DNA from: Amylostereum areolatum
Lineage: Eukaryota > Basidiomycota > Agaricomycetes > Russulales > Stereaceae
NCBI GenBank assembly: GCA_012932865.1
Contig: SAXG01000073.1
Span: 164,816 to 228,815 of the forward strand
Length of the DNA: 64,000 nt
Direction of reading: 5' to 3'
The notes under the pieces were generated by a model. The model searched no databases and was not told the DNA's origin. It worked only from the letters and a program-made list of their open reading frames with translations. The position numbers and the translations under genes are program-made. Shown piece after piece: positions 48,366 through 60,359 of this stretch; positions within the stretch are counted from its first letter, which is position 1; each line of letters begins with the position of its first letter.

Positions 48366-48722
48366 GCAGCGTTGGGCTTCGGGTCCTCCGTAGTGGGGTA
48401 CATGGCAGGCTTGCGTGGCAGGTCCCAACTGCAGATCGAAACATACGACGGCCACTTCTGTCTTGCCAGTGATGTCGACCGGCACTGCAGTGATCCCCTT
48501 TCCTGTCTGCTCCGCTCGAGTCTCTCGTGGAATTGTCCCTGGCAACTTCACGCCGAGATGACCGCAGACCTCCGCAGACGGTATGATTTGCGTACGATAA
48601 GATCGAGAGGAGTTTATGGATTTGGCGTGATTTGACGTTGACCAGTGACCAGGAGCGTGTGCAGAGTCGCCTCGAGGTGCGCGGCTGCCGCCGTCTTGAT
48701 CGTGACTGACACGTCCAGTCAC
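48366..48722 (-). other. Coding-like segment possibly interrupted by the transposon
   Basis: The minus strand holds an open, protein-like frame (VKLPGTIPRETRAEQTGKGI ... GKTEVAVVCFDLQLGPATQA) that runs up to the insertion point. If the transposon and one octamer are removed, coding-like sequence continues without a stop into the DNA left of 42064. I do not recognise the protein. The original gene, if any, would be disrupted. Confidence 0.3.
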
Positions 48723-48918
48723 ATAAGGTCACCGATGTGACGAGCGCGTCGAAGCCGCACTCCCAAGAGTCCAAACTCGCGCAAGAGCACCAAAAAAGCT
48801 AACGATACATGACAATGAACCCGTCCAAGAAAAGCTACAGATAGTCGGCCAACGAGTCCGCGATCGACCAACGAAGTCCCCGCAGTCCATCGGCATCCGC
48901 GCCCGCACAGAAGTAGAG
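48723..48918. other. Intergenic, 3' of the homeodomain gene
   Basis: Short 3' flank; no feature recognised. Confidence 0.4.
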
Positions 48919-50354
48919 TCAAAGGTTCCGCAACGCCCACCCATACAACCGATCCGCCACCTCGTCCAGCGCACTCTCCCTCCTTATCCCCCGCCCTCGC
49001 CCCAAAGCCGCGATCGCAACCAGCACCTCCTTCTCCTCCGTCTCGGTCATAACCAGTCTCTGCGTCGCCCGCTCCTCCATCCTGTGCTCGTCGTCGTCGT
49101 TCCCGAAGTAGATGCGTCGAGCCTTCTTCGTGGTTGTGGTTGAAGCAGGAGCCGGAGGGGAGGACGAGGGTGTAGGCGACGACGAGGAAGGCGTGGGCGA
49201 AGGCACGGAGAGGTCCACGAGCGTCGTGTCCGAACAGGATCCGTCCTCGTCCGGCTCCTCAACCGTCTCCATCTCCGCGTTTTTCGAGCCCATTATGTCC
49301 TCACGCTCTCGCGCTTCCGTCGTTTGCAAAGCCGCATCCAAGGGGGGGTCGGGGGCAGGGATCAGCCCAGAGTCCACCAAGGACGCCTTCATCCGGTCGA
49401 GCTCGGCTTGTGGCACCATGCAGACGTCGTCCCAGAAGCCAACTGGAGCGGCGAATGGGTCGGGGTGGAGGGGCTTTGTATCTGGATCGTCTATATGCGC
49501 GCTCGAGCGTGAGGAGAGTGGGTGATAAGCGGAAGCGTCCTACCGTCGAAGGGCACGCACCACGCGCACGAGCAGTCGCCAGCCGCGCTTTGCGTGAATT
49601 CCGAGGACGATGGTGAAGAGAGGTGCGAGAGGCTCTGTAGAGAGTTAGGAAGGGGCGAGAGCGACGGGGCAGGAGACGAAGCCGGGTCCGAGGAGAGGAA
49701 TCGAGAGTCAGTGCTCGAGCCGAACAGAGTATATGCGCCGCCCTCGTCCGTCCAGAACGGCCCGCCGACCAAGCCAGAGTCCAAGTCTACGCTCTTCGGT
49801 GCTGAAGCTAAAGAAGGGTGTAGATGGTCCAGCGAGAGTTCCGGGTATTCGAAAGGTGGAGGTGAGCCAAACGATGAGTCCGTGGATGCGTCGTCAGAAC
49901 CGAGCGTGGACGAGGTGTCGTCCTCCTCGTCCTCCGTATCGCCTCCGTCCTCCTCGTCTTCAGGGAGTGGATGTATGCGCCTCCACGCGCGCGTCCGCGG
50001 CCTCTGCATCTCTTCCTCTTCCTCTCCCTCTCCCTCCTCGTCACCACACTCACCTCCCTCATCCGGCCTCTGCCTCTTCCTCTCCCTCCCGTCCTCCTCG
50101 TCCACCAGCATCGGCTCCGCAGGATCTCCAACGGGCAGCTCGTACCCCTCCTCAAATCCCGTGGCTCTTCCAGATTTCAAAAGCTTCGTCTTGCGATGCC
50201 AGAACCAGACGTGCACCGGCGCGGGCTTGAGGTTGCGCGCGAGTGCCCAAGCTTGGCGTGAGGACAACGAGGGCACTGCCGGCGTTGCATCCCAGATCTG
50301 CTTCAGCTCGGCGATGTGATGAGGGCGGAGGAAGGTGAGGAGTTCTTGCATCAT
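48919..50354 (-). CDS. Homeodomain-like protein with His at the Asn51 position
   Basis: Probable nuclear transcription factor, 460 aa, two exons (49544-50354 and 48919-49490; GT-AG intron of 53 nt, phase 1 on both sides). Residues 8-60 look like a homeodomain: LRPHHIAELKQIW (helix 1), SSRQAWALARNL (helix 2), PVHVWFWHRKTKLLK (recognition helix). The W-F core (Trp50, Phe51) is kept, but the residue aligned to the DNA-contacting Asn51 is His53 of the protein. The rest is disordered: acidic and Glu/Asp-rich, then Ser/Pro-rich, which may act in activation. The C-terminus (RLVMTETEEKEVLVAIAALG) is helical. It is not next to a mating-type partner gene. A TATATA-like tract near 50485-50495 lies upstream. 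Confidence 0.7.
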
Positions 50355-50811
50355 CGGCCGGGGGACGGAGGGTTTTGAATGGTTTCTTGAGGAGGTGGAT
50401 GTATGCGGGCGCGCGAGGACAAAGGACAGCGACGAAGAAGGCGCCTGGAACGAGAAACGCTGGACCAGAGACTGAGCGCTGAATGGATGGATATATGCGC
50501 CTATTCACGAGATCGAAAGCGAAAGGAAAGACGGGGAGAGACGCCTATGGTGGAGGCTGGGTGGAGGTCGAGCACGAAGAAAAGCGGCGGCGACGGCGCG
50601 CAGGTTTCCGGAGCATCGGGTTCCCACGCTCAGATTGTTCTCCTCCTGCCTGTGACGTCACTTCAGCAGGACAGCAGAGATGCAGAAAATGAACAGCGGT
50701 GACGAATAAATGTAGGGTATTCTATTAACCAAGAACATACAAGTGAAGAAGGGAGAAGAAAGAGCTAGTGATACCGTATAATTATATGCGTCCAGTCGTC
50801 CGGCAGTCTGG
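50355..50811. other. Intergenic, upstream of the homeodomain gene
   Basis: Promoter region of the homeodomain gene and 3' flank of the BTB gene. No gene seen. Confidence 0.5.
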
Positions 50812-51971
50812 TCAATGAACAGGCACTGCATACAGAGCCTCCGTCAGCACGCACGCACCTATAGAGTCAAGTAAAGTATCACTCACCAGGAGGAACAGTC
50901 GGCGCTCCGATAGGCCCGAAATAAAAATCAACGTCGAAACACGTCCCCGACCCAAGCTCCGCAAACACCTTCCTCCTCCCCTCCAAATGCCTCGCCTTGA
51001 AGAACGCCGTGCACGCCTCGCACGTCTGCCACGCGAGTTCCTCCTCGATATACTCCGACAGATCCTCGAGCGCGTCCGTGCGCGTCTCCGCCAGCACCCG
51101 CGCGGACCTCGCATGCTCCCGCACGCCCTTGAGCGCCGCGCCACACTCGCCGGGGCTCGCGCACGCGGGGCTGAGCGCGCCGTCGAAGAACGCGAGCGTG
51201 TGGTTCTTCCGCTGGTACGCGAGGGCCTCGCGCCCGACGTAGCACGCCTGGATCACGGACATGTCGTACGGCGTCGCCGCGCGCGCGTGCTCGTCCATGA
51301 GCTCGAGCAGCGCGACGGGCTCGTCCGCCGCGAGGCTGTACAGCGCGAGCGGCAGGATCGAGCGCAGCTGGAACTCGAACGCCAGGCGCGCGACGGAGTA
51401 GTCGAACCGCGTCAGCTTCTGGTCGTGCGGGAAGACGAAGGGCGGGGGACCGCCGCGCTCGGTCAGGGCGTCGTAGGCTTCGAGGGTCGGGGGGAAGAGG
51501 GTGACGAGGCGGGCGACGGCTTCGTCCCAAAGGCCCGGGATTTGGAATTCCTTGCCCAGGAAGAGGAGCGGGCGAAGTTTGTCGAACCGGAGAACCGGTT
51601 CGTACCTTGTGGACTATCAAATGAAGCTCATTGGGGAGAGGGCGTTTCGAAGATGCTCACCGATCGACACCGCACAGGCGGCGGAGGACCATGGCGACGT
51701 CGTCGGGGTTGTGGGGAAGTCGGATGACGGGGCAGCCTTGGTAGGTGGGAGCCTTGTATCGGCCATCGTGCATGGGGGAGGAGAAGATTTTTCGAAAGAC
51801 GGTAGATTCACGTTCGAGGATGCCGCGGTAGACCTTGAACGCAACGTCATACGCGATGACGACCACGTTCCCGTCCTGAAACCAAAGATCGTGGCAATGA
51901 GTCGGCGACTCGTCAATTTCTTCTTCGTGGGCGTGGGTCCGGCGAGATGGGTGATCGGACGAGATGGTCAT
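50812..51971 (-). CDS. BTB/POZ domain protein
   Basis: 358 aa, three exons (51661-51971, 50887-51605, 50812-50858), all GT-AG and in phase. The start at 51971 (MTISSDHPS) puts the BTB core at residues 20-100: DLWFQDGNVVVIAYDVAFKV, RGILERESTVFRKIF, CPVIRLPHNPDDVAMVLRRL. The C-terminal half is helical and contains a CEACTAFF-type segment common to this Agaricomycete family. BTB domains dimerise and often recruit Cullin-3, but in fungi these genes are a large lineage-specific family of unknown role. A TATATA tract lies about 100 bp upstream. Reading through the last donor would instead end the protein as PPGE. A disrupted paralogue lies at 57.1-58.2 kb. Confidence 0.85.
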
Positions 51972-52067
51972 GACTGACAGGAAGGGACAAAGGGCGGGAG
52001 AAGGGAGAGGGGTAGGTTCGTCGATGCGGAAGCAAGTGAGAGGGGGAGCTGGCCGACCCGACACGCA

Positions 52068-52077
52068 CTATATAAGT
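52068..52077 (-). promoter_or_regulatory. TATA-like tract of the BTB gene
   Basis: acttatatag on the minus strand, about 100 bp upstream of the ATG at 51971. Confidence 0.35.
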
Positions 52078-54765
52078 GCACACCACGCGTAGAAGGGCCC
52101 GTTGTTGCGGCGATCTGCGACGCCACTCGAGACTGTGACGGCGGCGGAGAATGCATTGTCCATGTCGAGCCTCGTGATGGGCCGAACCGATGTGACGCTG
52201 AAGGGGTGTGCGGCCACCAAGGGGAGCGCGATGGGCGGTCATTCAGAGCACAATCAAGACCTTGCGGATCACAAAGGCGTTCGATGGCCAATGCGGTGGC
52301 ATAAAGACGGCGGGGGACGTCTGTTATGGAACGTGGCGGCTTCCGCTGCGAGCGTGAAGAGGTGAAGGGGAGTTGAATTCGTGACATCGTAGCGCCAAAA
52401 GGTATCATGAAGCCCGGCTTGACCTAAAATCGGGGATGCACTCCAGTTGGTCCAGTTTAATTGTGATGTGACGAAGATGTGAAGGCGGCGGAGTGACTGA
52501 AAGAAGGACGTCCTTACGTCCGGGGGGCTTGGGATCCCGAGGGAAAAGGGAGGACCGTCGTTTGGTCATTCCTACGGGCTAAGGCCGTGCCTTCGTACGA
52601 CGGGTTTGAAGTAAGTAAGGAGCGCGCGTGAGTAGAGCTGGTGAGGTCAAGGAGCGTCAAGGAGGGCCGGGCGTCGTGACTCGTGGCAACCAGCCACATC
52701 AGCGAAAAAGCGTTCCTCAGTTTTTTCCGCGTGTCGTTTACAAGGCTTAATCGATTATGTAATCCATTGTAAGGGTATCCACCGACGCATACCAGCCTTC
52801 CACTATCTTGGATTCGCCTCGCCAAGGCTTGCTCCAGATCCAAAACAGGTCCGTCCCGCTGAAGGTTTTCATATAACCCCGAGAGGCTTGCGAGCATTTT
52901 GGCAGGGATTGCAAGTTCACGAAAGGACGACGACACCGACGCTTTGATCGCTCGGACGGCGGACCGAGGAATTCCGAGCGTTCAAGAGCTTAAAACAAGC
53001 TCAAGCTCACTCTCTGAGCCTCTCTCCGAGCTCTACCGTCGAAACGCGATCCCGCATGGCTGCGCTTCAGGACCCCGGACTACCCCTGCAGCGTGGTGCT
53101 TAAAAGTCGCCCTCGCCCTCAGCCAGCCTCTCCAACAACCGGAGACGCGACTTCGAGAAGTTCAAGGTGCGTGTACTTTTCTTTCGAGTTTGACCGCGAA
53201 CTGACATCCATGGTATCTTAGAGGCCCTATTATCAGACATTGGGTGAGCGCACGGTACGTCCCCTTTGCTCCTTGATACCTTTACATCGTAGCTGACATT
53301 CTCCGTCTACAGTACTTCGGAGTGTAGACTTGATTATAATACACTGTACTGTCCTTATAGTTTATGTCCTTAACTTAGCTGTTTGAAATTAGACAAGATC
53401 ATTTATCATTCAAAAACAAATCGATTAAATAATATTAAAATATCGCAAGTAATCGAGAGGGCTATATTCCCATAAGGGGAAAGAAAGCCGGAGAATCAAC
53501 CTAAAGTTTAGGTTTAGCTCACCGTTTCGTGGCACTTCTGTGTCATTGTCAAAGCTTGCGGCGGCATTGCAAAACTGAAACTTGGTCCTCTAAAACTGGG
53601 TGAAAAGTTCACCGTACGGTGAGTATTATGGCCTTTGTAAAGCCTTGTAAATGTATTGAAGCCAAACGTTTTTTCGCTGATGCACAGCAAACGCGTCGGG
53701 TCACATTCACGACGATGTGACGAGTCGCGCGTGTCACCGGAAATCCGTCACCTCGGAGTCACGTCGTAGTTGCTCCGGCGACGGTCGGCCGGCCTCCTTC
53801 GTTGTGTTCACGGCGTCGACCACGATGTTATGTGCGCGATCATTACCTCCTCTGATAAACCAGTCCAAATATTACCCAGAATCCGTGGCGAGCAATGGTG
53901 AGGATGACCGCAATGATATACCCATTCACCGAAGTCTTGCCTGTCTGGTCATCGACACACCTGGCCTGCGCTGGGCCCCATTGGTGCCTCCCCCCTCCCT
54001 TCTTGTCTGTACATCATCAACCGAAGGCTTTCTCCCGCACCGTGTTGGAGATCTTGCTTGGCATGATGAAAGGGGCGAGCTGGATGGCGAGGCGTGAGTG
54101 GATGCGACCTAGAAAGACAACGGTGCGTTCCTTCTCTGTTCTATGATACGTATACGCTCACCTCGCTGATAGGCTATAGGACTCCGCGTTGCGTCCCGGA
54201 GGCGATGACGAAGGCTGTCTGACGTCAAGACTCAGGATAGCAGCAACGCACCTTCGTGGCAGGCTGGCAGCAACACGCTCGTGACATCCGCTAAGTACCT
54301 CTCTCCCCATCCCCACGATACTGTGCCCGTCCACCGTTGTCAGCAGATTTTCTGCCAGAAATTCAGCTGCATGGGTATACCACCATCGAAATTCAACAGC
54401 TTGACCGATTTGGCCTCGTATGACCTACAGGCCACGGGCCGTCCCTACGCCGCCTGACAATGAGTCCTCTGTCATTGGAGTCCATGATCGGATTGTGCCG
54501 CTGGAAAAGGCGTCCTTGCGGGGGCGAGGAACCCACGTCCTTCGTTACCAAGGACACGTTCTAGCGCGATCGAACGTGGTATAACCTTCGCTCGGTGCTG
54601 AACGTCCCACGGGAGGGGTTTCGAAACAACGACTTGGACATATCAGTTGGCCCCAGTAGGTATCGTATTCAACGGTTGGCTCTCATTTCCGACGGCTCTA
54701 CGGAGCATCTGACGTGCTCGTTCAGTGTAATAAACGCTTCTCCTATGCCGGTGCATCCGATGAGA

Positions 54766-54775
54766 GTATATATGC
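54766..54775 (+). promoter_or_regulatory. TATA-like tract of DUF6533 copy 4
   Basis: gtatatatgc about 60 bp upstream of the ATG at 54836. Confidence 0.35.
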
Positions 54776-54835
54776 TTTGAGGTTTCAGGGCATCTGTCTC
54801 CGTCGAGTCCCTCTTGAACAGCCTCACTACTTACC

Positions 54836-56657
54836 ATGATCAATTGGAAGGATCCAGCAACGATCATCTCTCAGAGCAGTGGGTAGTCCGTCTCTTGAGG
54901 CGTCGCGGACAACTGATGATGGTCGATCGCACCAGCGTCATTTGTGCTTCTACAGCATGGCCTTGCCGGCGTTTACCTGTGCATATCGCTCCCCCTTGAT
55001 CCCAATGTACAATGTGCATCACTGAATATCGCGCTGCCATTTTCTTTCAGATGGGAATTCTTCACAAACCTCGACTACGACTGGAGGTTGATCAGGAAGC
55101 AACGCAAAGTGTCCTGGACACCGTTGGTACGTCCTTCGTCCCTTCGTCCCTTCGCTCTTTCGTCATCAACGTAAGTCAGCCTTTCCTCACGATTGGGTTT
55201 GCAATTGCAGGTCTATCTGGTTTGTCGAGTGAGCGGGGTGGCGGAATTCGTGACCATCCTCGCCGGTCTTGACGTGCATTCCGAAATCAATTGCCAGGTG
55301 CGCGTCGTTGTCTTTGTAGTCAAGATGAAATACTGATGCCATTCTAGGCGTGGCTCGTCTCTGTTTATGTGCGCCTTTCCTCCGTGATCGCCAACCACTT
55401 GCCTAACGAGACCTAATACACAGTGCTTCGCATACCTCTCGATCTACCTTTCTTCCATGCTCATAGCCATACGTGTGTGCGTGCACCCATCGTCTCCACA
55501 TAAAAACAAACACAGGTTCTCACGCCGTCGTCCAGCATCGCCATCTGGTACCGGAACAAAATCGTCATGTTGTTCGCAGGCATCATCATGCTGGGCTACC
55601 TCGCCGCCTTCGTTCATGGCGCAATCACCGTACGTCCAGATACCATCAACCGATGTGTATATTTGTGCTCACCTTCATCCGATTGCGTGCAGGCGAAATC
55701 CGTCTGGGAACCCCTCACCGGGAGCTGCCTCATCTCCAAAGAGGAGAAGAACCTGCCGAACGTCGTGGCGTCCCTCTCCGTGGATCTTGCTCTGCTCCTC
55801 GCCATGTTCGCGGGTCTCTTTCGCCGCCGCGAGGCCAGAAAATCCGGGGTCTGGAAGATGCTGTGGCATCAGGTGGGTCATGCGTATCCCGGAACGTTTT
55901 GCGCTTCTGTCCGTACTGACCGACGTGCATCGCTCGTAGGGTGTCGTATGGGTCTTTCTCGCGACCGTCGCAGAAGTCCCGACCGTGGTCTTCCTGTCGC
56001 TCAACCTGAACAGTGAGTCCGTCTCTGCGGATTGTTGGGCTGCGGCCTCACGACGGCTGTCTGTTTTTCTCTCTCGCAGCTCCTATGAACCTTGTGAGTT
56101 TTCTTCCAGATTGAGGGCTCTTCAGCGCGTCTAACGCAGCTTGCAGATGTTTTTCACACCGGAGAGTGCGTGTTCGTCTTGAACTTCACGCACCGCCTGA
56201 CTGAACTCTTTGACTTTGGCTTGTGATTGATGCGTTCTAGTGGTCATCCTGTACGTTCTCGTTTCACCTTTCTCCTAGGAAACATCGTTGAAAATTTTCT
56301 GCTTCTGCTCAGGTTAATCGGCTCGACGCGCATGTACCGCACCCTCTCGATCTTCCTGTCGCCTGAGTATGTTCCCCCAGCTGCCCGATGTGACAGCATA
56401 TCCTCCCACGACGAGCACGTTATCTGATCTTCCTCTCATCCAGTTCCAGCCACGCGTCTTCTGGAACCTTCGTCGGGGACTCGCAAATCCGCCGGCGCCC
56501 AGCGCGTTCGAGGGACACGCAGAGCAACGCCATCTCTATGGTGCCGCTCGACGTGGCCGTGCAAGAAGGTGACTCCGTCGATTTGATGTTCAAGGATCCT
56601 TTCTCTCCGAACCTGAATTACAATGTTTCGGGAGATTACACGGTGCAGGCGATATGA
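54836..56657 (+). CDS. DUF6533 domain membrane protein (copy 4)
   Basis: Multi-pass membrane protein. It starts MINWKDPATIISEQ at 54836; a hydrophobic exon near 54940-54985 follows, then WEFFTNLDYDWRLIRKQRK, the DUF6533 signature. Further exons give VYLVCRVSGVAEFVTILAGL; IAIWYRNKIVMLFAGIIMLG (membrane); SVDLALLLAMFAGLFRRREA; WKMLWHQ; WVFLATVAEVPTVVFLSLNL; and LIGSTRMYRTLSIFLSP. The last exon encodes NAISMVPLDVAV and ends GDYTVQAI at 56657. The exon order matches copies 1-3 and no disruption was found. Copy 1 at 13.6-15.2 kb is the closest in the first exons. The function of the family is unknown. Confidence 0.72.
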
Positions 56658-57054
56658 TCTGCGCGTCGGTCTGAGCAGTGACAATCGTTCTGTCCCGTCG
56701 TGCAACTAAAGGATCAGTATTTACTATTCTACCCTGTTTTCTGTCGTCTGATTTCCCTGTGTATTCTTGTTGTGTCCTGTAGCTCTAAATCATGTTGTAC
56801 CTGTTGTAGGCTACTTGCAGTCACGTGTACTTATGCAAGTGTCTGGTCCTACTTCCGGGAAAAGCGTGTAACGTGTAGCACCGGTCATGAGCTGATAGAT
56901 AGATAGATAAGTACACGGCGCGGTCCCTGCATCATGACAGACGCGTCAAGTCACGCCAGCGAATATTCTTATCTCCCACCACCAACTTCCCATCGACTGT
57001 AAGCACGCTCCCGATTCCGCATTTGCCTTCCAATCCTATCCAGAGATATAGAAA
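56658..57054. other. Intergenic
   Basis: 3' flank of the DUF6533 gene and upstream region of the BTB copy; a short gata microsatellite at 56888-56907. No gene. Confidence 0.5.
56888..56907. repeat. GATA tetranucleotide repeat
   Basis: About four copies of gata between two genes. Confidence 0.6.
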
Positions 57055-58218
57055 ATGAGTACACCTACCGAAGACGGTCGTTCGCGCAAGCGTCAGCGCT
57101 CCTCCAATGTTGGAAAGGCCGAATCGGACGAGGACGTGTCCATGGTCGGCCCAGGGCCTTTCACTCATCACCCCACCCTGTGGTTCGACGACGGAAATGT
57201 GGTTATCATCGCGGAAAACATAGCGTTCAAAGTCTACCGGGGCCTTCTCGTCCAGCATTCGACCGTCCTTAAGGAACGACTCGCCGCTGTCACCGATACC
57301 AGCCGTCCCGGTCTGACGTACTTATTCGTCGTGCCCTGCCCTGCGACTAGAAGAAACCGTGAAAGATGTCGATTTAATGCTGAACTGGCTCTTCGGGGTT
57401 GCGCGGTGAGTCTTTCCCAGCTTTGATGCGGGACGCCGATCTGAGGAGATCACACGATAGGCCCTATCCGGAATATACGAAGCTTCCGGTCCAAACTGTT
57501 GCGTCCTATCTTCGCATGGGGTCAAACTACGCCATCAACAGCCTGAGAAGCGAGGCCGTAAATCGCCTTTCCATATGCTACCCGGCTGGCAAATTTGAGG
57601 ATTACAAGTCCTTTGGCGCGATATCTGGTCAAGGTCAAGGTCAGACTCACTTGCCTATAGAATGGGCATCGGATCATGTGGACATCGCGGTCGCGTCTCT
57701 CGCACACGAATATGGCCTCCATGACATGCTACCCTTGGTTCTATACGAGTGCTGTTACTACGACCACAAAAACTTTCTGGAATATCTGGACTCATACCGT
57801 CAGTGGATCCAAGATCCGCCACAGCCACCCGAAGAGACATTGAAGAGGGACTTCTGGCTTCTACGCACGTATGTCAGCGCTTGCCCGAAGCTCGTCGACG
57901 CGCAAACCAATTGAAGAAGTATATGCTTTTCTTCATGAAGGCCCTCACAAAGACTGTCCAGCGCAGGCCGTATGTATCACAGAACTCGAAGGCTTGACCA
58001 AGACCTTGATATTGGACGCGGACGACAAGACTGCCATCGCAGTTCCTCTCACTTCAGTTGTGGAAAGCATCAAGGACACTTCCGCCTGCTCCAAGTGCCA
58101 ATCTCTCTGGACATTACGGACTGAAAAGGCTCGCCGCAACGTATGGGACAGATTGCACACGTTCTGTGATCTCCCCGCTCCGGTCGTTGCGGCGGAAGGT
58201 CCTGAACCTTCGACTTGA
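57055..58218 (+). pseudogene. BTB/POZ domain gene, probably frame-disrupted
   Basis: It starts MSTPTEDGRSRKRQRSS at 57055, with a BTB core (LWFDDGNVVIIAENIAFKVY) like that of the gene at 50.8-52.0 kb. Near 57330-57345 the coding signal jumps frame: VVPCP in the first frame, then RLEETVKDVDLMLNWLFGVA in another. An ordinary intron at 57406-57460 is followed by a long clean exon (TVASYLRMGSNYAINSLR ... HDMLPLVLYECCYY). Near 57865-57920 the frame changes again: one frame stops after VDAQTN, while VYAFLHEGPHKDC through to 58218 is in another. The second change could be a 22-nt intron, but that is very short for this genome. Two frame breaks suggest a decayed gene or sequence errors. Confidence 0.6.
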
Positions 58219-58885
58219 AAATTCTTGGTTGTGAGTCCGACTTTCTACTTTCTGGACCATGTACAGTTCACAGATATCTTTGCTACTCACACAGTATCGC
58301 ATCGGACGCTCATAACACTGCCTTAGTGCGGTCGTCGTTTTTTTGGCCACTGCTTTCTTGCGGTTTACTTAAAACTGTACGTGCTTCCCTGCGCATGTGT
58401 ATCACCATTCGTTCACTCGTCAATGGCATATTCTCAGACGCTATCCACTCTCGCTGGCAGTTCGCCACATGTATCAGTCTCATCTCGCCTTGTATATGAA
58501 CTTTGCTTCGCGCTACCATTTCATGAGTGATTGTGCGATCCAAGTGCAATCTTCGAGAAGACTTCCTGCGTGCAAAAAAAACAACGTCCGATATTTACAA
58601 CCCATGGGTACAGTCCAATACAAAGGTATAACACAGCGACGAGTATACGGAGCAATTGAACTCCAGAACCAGTAGCGTAAACACCAATCGTGGTTCGACT
58701 TCAACCAGCTTCAACATGCATGAACTCTCCAACGGCTCGCCTCCGAGTCGCCCTGGCTGGCGACGTCCTGCCCATGCACGCTGAACATGGCAGCCGCGCG
58801 GCACTGCATTATGCGTGCACCAAGTTGTATACAGCGTCGCGGACGTCGCGTATAGATGTGGGATTAACCCGCAATGGTAGAGGGT
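58219..58885. other. Intergenic, convergent ends
   Basis: No gene seen. Short open frames on both strands are unsupported. Confidence 0.45.
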
Positions 58886-60359
58886 TCAAGTCGGCGCATC
58901 ACCATTGTAACGCTGTAGACCACAAAGAGAATGAGAGCGGGCTGTTGGAGGCGGCAGCATATACACGCACCTGACCCTTCGGAACCTAACGATGGCAGAT
59001 CGTTGTCCGGAATTCCATGAGCTATAGTATCCAGAAATATGAGAAGAGTAGGAGGCGTGGCATTGGAGGGAACGCACAGGATATAAGCGGCGCCTCGCTT
59101 GAGACATCGTCCACTAGAGAAGGTAGTGAGAAGAGGCACGTGTAAGTAACCGAGAGCACTCACCACTTGGATAGTATTCGTGGAACCAGTCATCAACAAA
59201 GGCCGTTAAAGCGTCGGCCGCTATAGCATCACGAACGTTCATAAACATCACAACCTCCTTGAGAGAATGCACGCACCATCTCCTAGAGCCACGACTGCAC
59301 AGATCACGACGTTAGCCCTCGCAATTGTAGCATTGGAAGTCAATTAATACTCACATTGTTCGAAATCCATGTCCTCGATGTTAACGACGCCGACCGGGGC
59401 TTCAAGAGGGTCCTCTGTGGTGCGAAGGACCTTGGGATCCGCGGAATTCGTCCCCTCTTCCTCTTCCTCGAGCGTGTCGCGTTTCACTTCATTCTTCAAC
59501 CAGTTCGTCCTGGACCGCACATCGGAGCGATGAGACCAATATAGATCAACCCTAGCAAAGGCATCAGAGTCCACGATCATCTCCCAGCCATCGAAAGTAC
59601 ATACGCCTCCGAATTTCCTTCCACTGGCTCGCGATCCATATTGGCATAGGGCGTGTAGATCGTTGGGAGGAGGCGGCGAGGAAGGGCAGGCATCCCGCGA
59701 CTGATCACCGCGGGATAGTCGTAATAGGCCCACATTCTGAGACCTTCAACATAGACCGGGTCATAGAAGGTGTGTTCGAATTCGTCGAGGTTGACCTCCT
59801 CGCCATCATCGTGCACGTCGTCGCCGTCGTCGTCGTAGCCAATGAGCGCCAGGAGCTCTTTATCGAGGCTGAGGTCGAAGAGCGGAAAGGGGGCGGTGGC
59901 TTCGGTGCTTGTAGGTGCCTCAAAACTAACGAGGAGGGGGTCGGGACTCGGTGGCATAGGCGAGAACGCGTCTTGGTCTTGGTAGATAAAGGAAGGGGTA
60001 GAGAACTGGCATGCTGGGGAGATATTCTCGCTGGTGAATTTGGAGGGTGGTGAGGGGGCCGAACGAGTGCTTTCGAGGTCGTCGCCGCTTCTCTTCTTGC
60101 CACGGGGTGCGGGAGGAGTGGGGGTGGAAGGGTGGGGGTGGTCGTCGCGGACGAGGGGGGGTATATGTGACTTGGGCCATAGATGCGAGGTATTGTGGGT
60201 CAATGGGTGGGAGCGGGGAGGAGGCAACTGTTGCGGTGCAGGAGGGGATTGTGGCAGAAAGGGGGATTGTGTTGGTTGTGGTAAGGGAAAGGAAAGAAGA
60301 GTGGGCCGGCGGAAGAGGGTGCCGCGAAATTCAACACGAGGGGACAATAGTTGCGGCAC
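58886..60359 (-). CDS. Family X member (ii), unknown function
   Basis: Paralogue of the gene at 20.8-22.1 kb. The main frame (60359 down to about 59600) has a Pro-rich N-terminus and an acidic middle, then YDPVYVEGLRMWAYYDYPAV and LPRRLLPTIYTPYANMD. This aligns with the MW...P..V and PRR...P..Y..Y...M pattern of member (i). The next exon carries LYWSHRSDVRSRTNWLKNEV and an acidic stretch with a PVGVVNIEDMDFEQ end, again matching member (i). Then comes VDDWFHEYYPS, and the gene ends RYNGDAPT at 58886. The 5' end is uncertain: the frame opens with a GTG and an ATG (MAQVTYTP) exists near 60180 in another frame. One junction near 59580 needs an unresolved splice. The C-terminus is shorter than in member (i). 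Confidence 0.45.

Larger units (their letters stand above)
51972..54835. other. Long intergenic stretch with an AT-rich island
   Basis: No gene supported. 52068-52077 is a TATA-like tract of the BTB gene. 53330-53470 is clearly AT-rich against the GC-rich background, which could mark old transposon DNA or a regulatory region. 54766-54775 is a TATA-like tract of the next gene. Confidence 0.45.

Noticed and set aside
49522..50319. 265-aa Ser-rich frame on the plus strand
   Set aside because: Antisense of the homeodomain gene, whose exons join cleanly.
48919..50354. Mating-type (HD1/HD2) locus
   Set aside because: A single homeodomain gene without a divergent partner, flanked by transposon and BTB genes; the homeodomain is also atypical.
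58870..58900. tRNA-like internal promoter (ggttcaagtc)
   Set aside because: No A box, acceptor stem or cloverleaf can be drawn around it.
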